64,000 bases of DNA, from the NCBI RefSeq assembly GCF_910594985.1, contig NZ_CAJVCE010000002.1, positions 372,001 to 436,000 of the forward strand, read 5' to 3'. Of this stretch, positions 63,046 to 64,000 are shown piece after piece (position 1 is the first letter of the stretch; each line of letters opens with the position of its first letter). The notes below the pieces were generated by a model that was given only the letters and a program-made list of their open reading frames with translations, searched no databases and was not told where the DNA came from. The position numbers were made by a program, and so were the translations under genes. The DNA comes from Paenibacillus allorhizosphaerae (GTDB lineage Bacteria; Bacillota; Bacilli; Paenibacillales; NBRC-103111).

Positions 63046-63390
63046 AAATTTACATCTTTTTTTCAGATATAAGAACAAAGGATCAATCGAATTTCGGTAT
63101 GGATATGATCTAAAATAACTATGTGTCGAATTTGTCGAAAACCCTTGCTTTTAGTACGGAAAGATCATAAAATTTGGTTGACGCTGAAAGAAATATTTTA
63201 TAAAAAAAGCTTCTCATCTTAGTCCTTTCGAGGAAGATACATCCATGATTAAAAGAAGCTTTTTTGAAACATCAGAAATAAATTGTTCAGTTCGATGGAA
63301 ACGAAAATTTCTGATGATAAAAAATAAAAATTTCTGACAGTTTTAATGGTTAGCTGCATCGTCAGCGATTATCTAAAGGAGTGGACAACG
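63046..63390 (+). other. 345-nt leader/intergenic region before the 2-oxoacid oxidoreductase gene
   Basis: No gene is visible. The region is A-T rich. It contains a probable promoter (63145-63173), a 12-bp inverted repeat (63203-63214 with 63255-63266), a 10-bp inverted repeat (63271-63280 with 63308-63317), and a second copy of the latter's 3' arm (ATTTCTGA at 63331-63338) that could pair with the same 5' arm. This arrangement suggests a regulated leader RNA. Confidence 0.6.
63145..63173 (+). promoter_or_regulatory. Possible sigma-A promoter of the oxidoreductase operon
   Basis: TTGCTT (63145-63150), a 17-bp spacer and TAAAAT (63168-63173). It would give a leader of about 210 nt containing all the inverted repeats. 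Confidence 0.5.
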
Positions 63391-64000
63391 GTGATAAGCC
63401 AATTATCTTGGAAGGTCGGAGGACAACAAGGGGAAGGCGTGGAGAGTACAGACAAAATCTTTTCCACGGCATTGACCAGACTCGGCTATTATTTGTACGG
63501 ATATCGTCACTTTTCCTCGCGGATTAAGGGCGGCCACACTAACAACAAAATTCGGATCAGTACGAAGCCGATTCGAGCCATTTCCGACGATCTAGACATC
63601 CTCGTTGCATTTGACCAGGAGACGATAGACCTGAATGCGCACGAGCTGCGCGACAACGGCGTCATTATTGCCGACGCGAAAGTAAATCCGGTTGTGCCCG
63701 AAGGCGTTAAAGCTAGATTGTTCCCGGTGCCGATCACGGCAATCGCAGAAGAGCTCGGTACTTCCTTATTTAAGAACATGGCCGCTTCCGGCGCATCTTG
63801 GGCATTGCTCGGATTGCCGCTCGAAGTGTTTAATAAAGCAGTAGAAGAAGAGTTCGGCCGCAAAGGCGCCGCCGTCGTAGAGAAAAACATCGAAGCGGTT
63901 CGCAAAGCGGCAGAGTTCGTCCTTGAAATGAACGGCGGTCCGCTGCCGGAGTTCCAGCTCGAGCCTGCGGACGGCAGACAAAAACTGTTTATGATCGGTA
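63391..64000 (+). CDS. 2-oxoacid:acceptor oxidoreductase alpha subunit, N-terminal part (3' end outside window)
   Basis: The frame runs from GTG 63391 (after AAAGGAGTGG) to the right edge, about 203 codons. The N-terminal segment WKVGGQQGEGVESTDKIFSTALTRLG and FSSRIKGGHTNNKIRIS is the gamma-type domain found at the start of fused KorA/OorA-like alpha subunits. These enzymes decarboxylate 2-oxoacids such as 2-oxoglutarate or pyruvate to acyl-CoA with reduction of ferredoxin. The thiamine-binding beta subunit should follow outside the window. In B. subtilis this position holds tdh-kbl. Substrate cannot be told from the fragment. Confidence 0.88.
   Translation, partial: MISQLSWKVGGQQGEGVESTDKIFSTALTRLGYYLYGYRHFSSRIKGGHTNNKIRISTKPIRAISDDLDILVAFDQETIDLNAHELRDNGVIIADAKVNPVVPEGVKARLFPVPITAIAEELGTSLFKNMAASGASWALLGLPLEVFNKAVEEEFGRKGAAVVEKNIEAVRKAAEFVLEMNGGPLPEFQLEPADGRQKLFMIG

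Noticed and set aside
63178-63204. TTGACG and TATAAA considered as the oxidoreductase promoter.
   Set aside because: The spacer is only 15 bp; the TTGCTT-17-TAAAAT pair just upstream fits better.

Overview
The window is a core chromosomal segment from a spore-forming, flagellated Firmicute. Gene order and protein types point to the Paenibacillaceae, most likely Paenibacillus or a close relative. The evidence is the Bacillus-like order cheA-cheW-cheC-cheD-sigD / rpsB-tsf-pyrH-frr-uppS-cdsA-dxr-rseP-proS-polC / rimP-nusA-infB-truB-ribF-rpsO-pnp / spoVF-asd-dapG-dapA / rnjB-tepA-spoIIIE / ymfFHIJ / rodZ-pgsA-cinA-recA / rny-ymdB-spoVS, together with fairly GC-rich coding sequence, strong GGAGG ribosome binding sites and frequent TTG starts. 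Every gene I can support lies on the + strand. I found no rRNA, tRNA, insertion sequence, prophage or CRISPR array.

Layout. (1) 1-6550: the distal end of the flagellar/chemotaxis operon (cheA fragment, cheW, cheC, cheD, a small membrane protein, sigD, a DUF342/FapA protein and three small poorly known genes), closed by a terminator. (2) 6573-19805: rpsB and tsf behind a promoter and structured leader, then pyrimidine, ribosome recycling, isoprenoid and phospholipid genes, the RseP protease, an archaeal/eukaryotic-type prolyl-tRNA synthetase, a large nested hairpin and the replicative polymerase PolC. (3) 19854-28372: the rimP-nusA-infB operon through truB and ribF. (4) 28378-31228: rpsO with a structured leader, and pnp. 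(5) 31412-39275: a degenerate polysaccharide deacetylase (YlxY type), an M16 peptidase, dUTPase, dipicolinate synthase, and the aspartate/lysine branch that feeds it. (6) 39329-45901: RNase J, TepA, YlzJ, SpoIIIE and the cortex-lytic enzyme SleB. (7) 45949-49780: the EF-P aminopentanol modification genes ymfF-ymfH-ymfI plus ymfJ. (8) 49845-55160: a lipoprotein, ymfK, rodZ, yajQ, rimO and pgsA. (9) 55295-64000: cinA, recA with an SOS box, recX, rny, ymdB, spoVS, a dipeptidase, and the start of a 2-oxoacid:acceptor oxidoreductase.

The segment joins translation and RNA decay (RNase J, RNase Y, PNPase, RNase P partner, NrnA) with sporulation. Promoter-like sites fit a developmental programme: sigma-H-type sites before ymfK and spoVS, a near-perfect sigma-G site before sleB, and a weaker sigma-K-like site before the dipicolinate synthase genes. 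No mobile or defence system was found. The least explained parts are the small genes at the tail of the flagellar operon, the structured elements before polC, rny and the oxidoreductase, the recA-recX interval, and the lipoprotein/ymfK pair.
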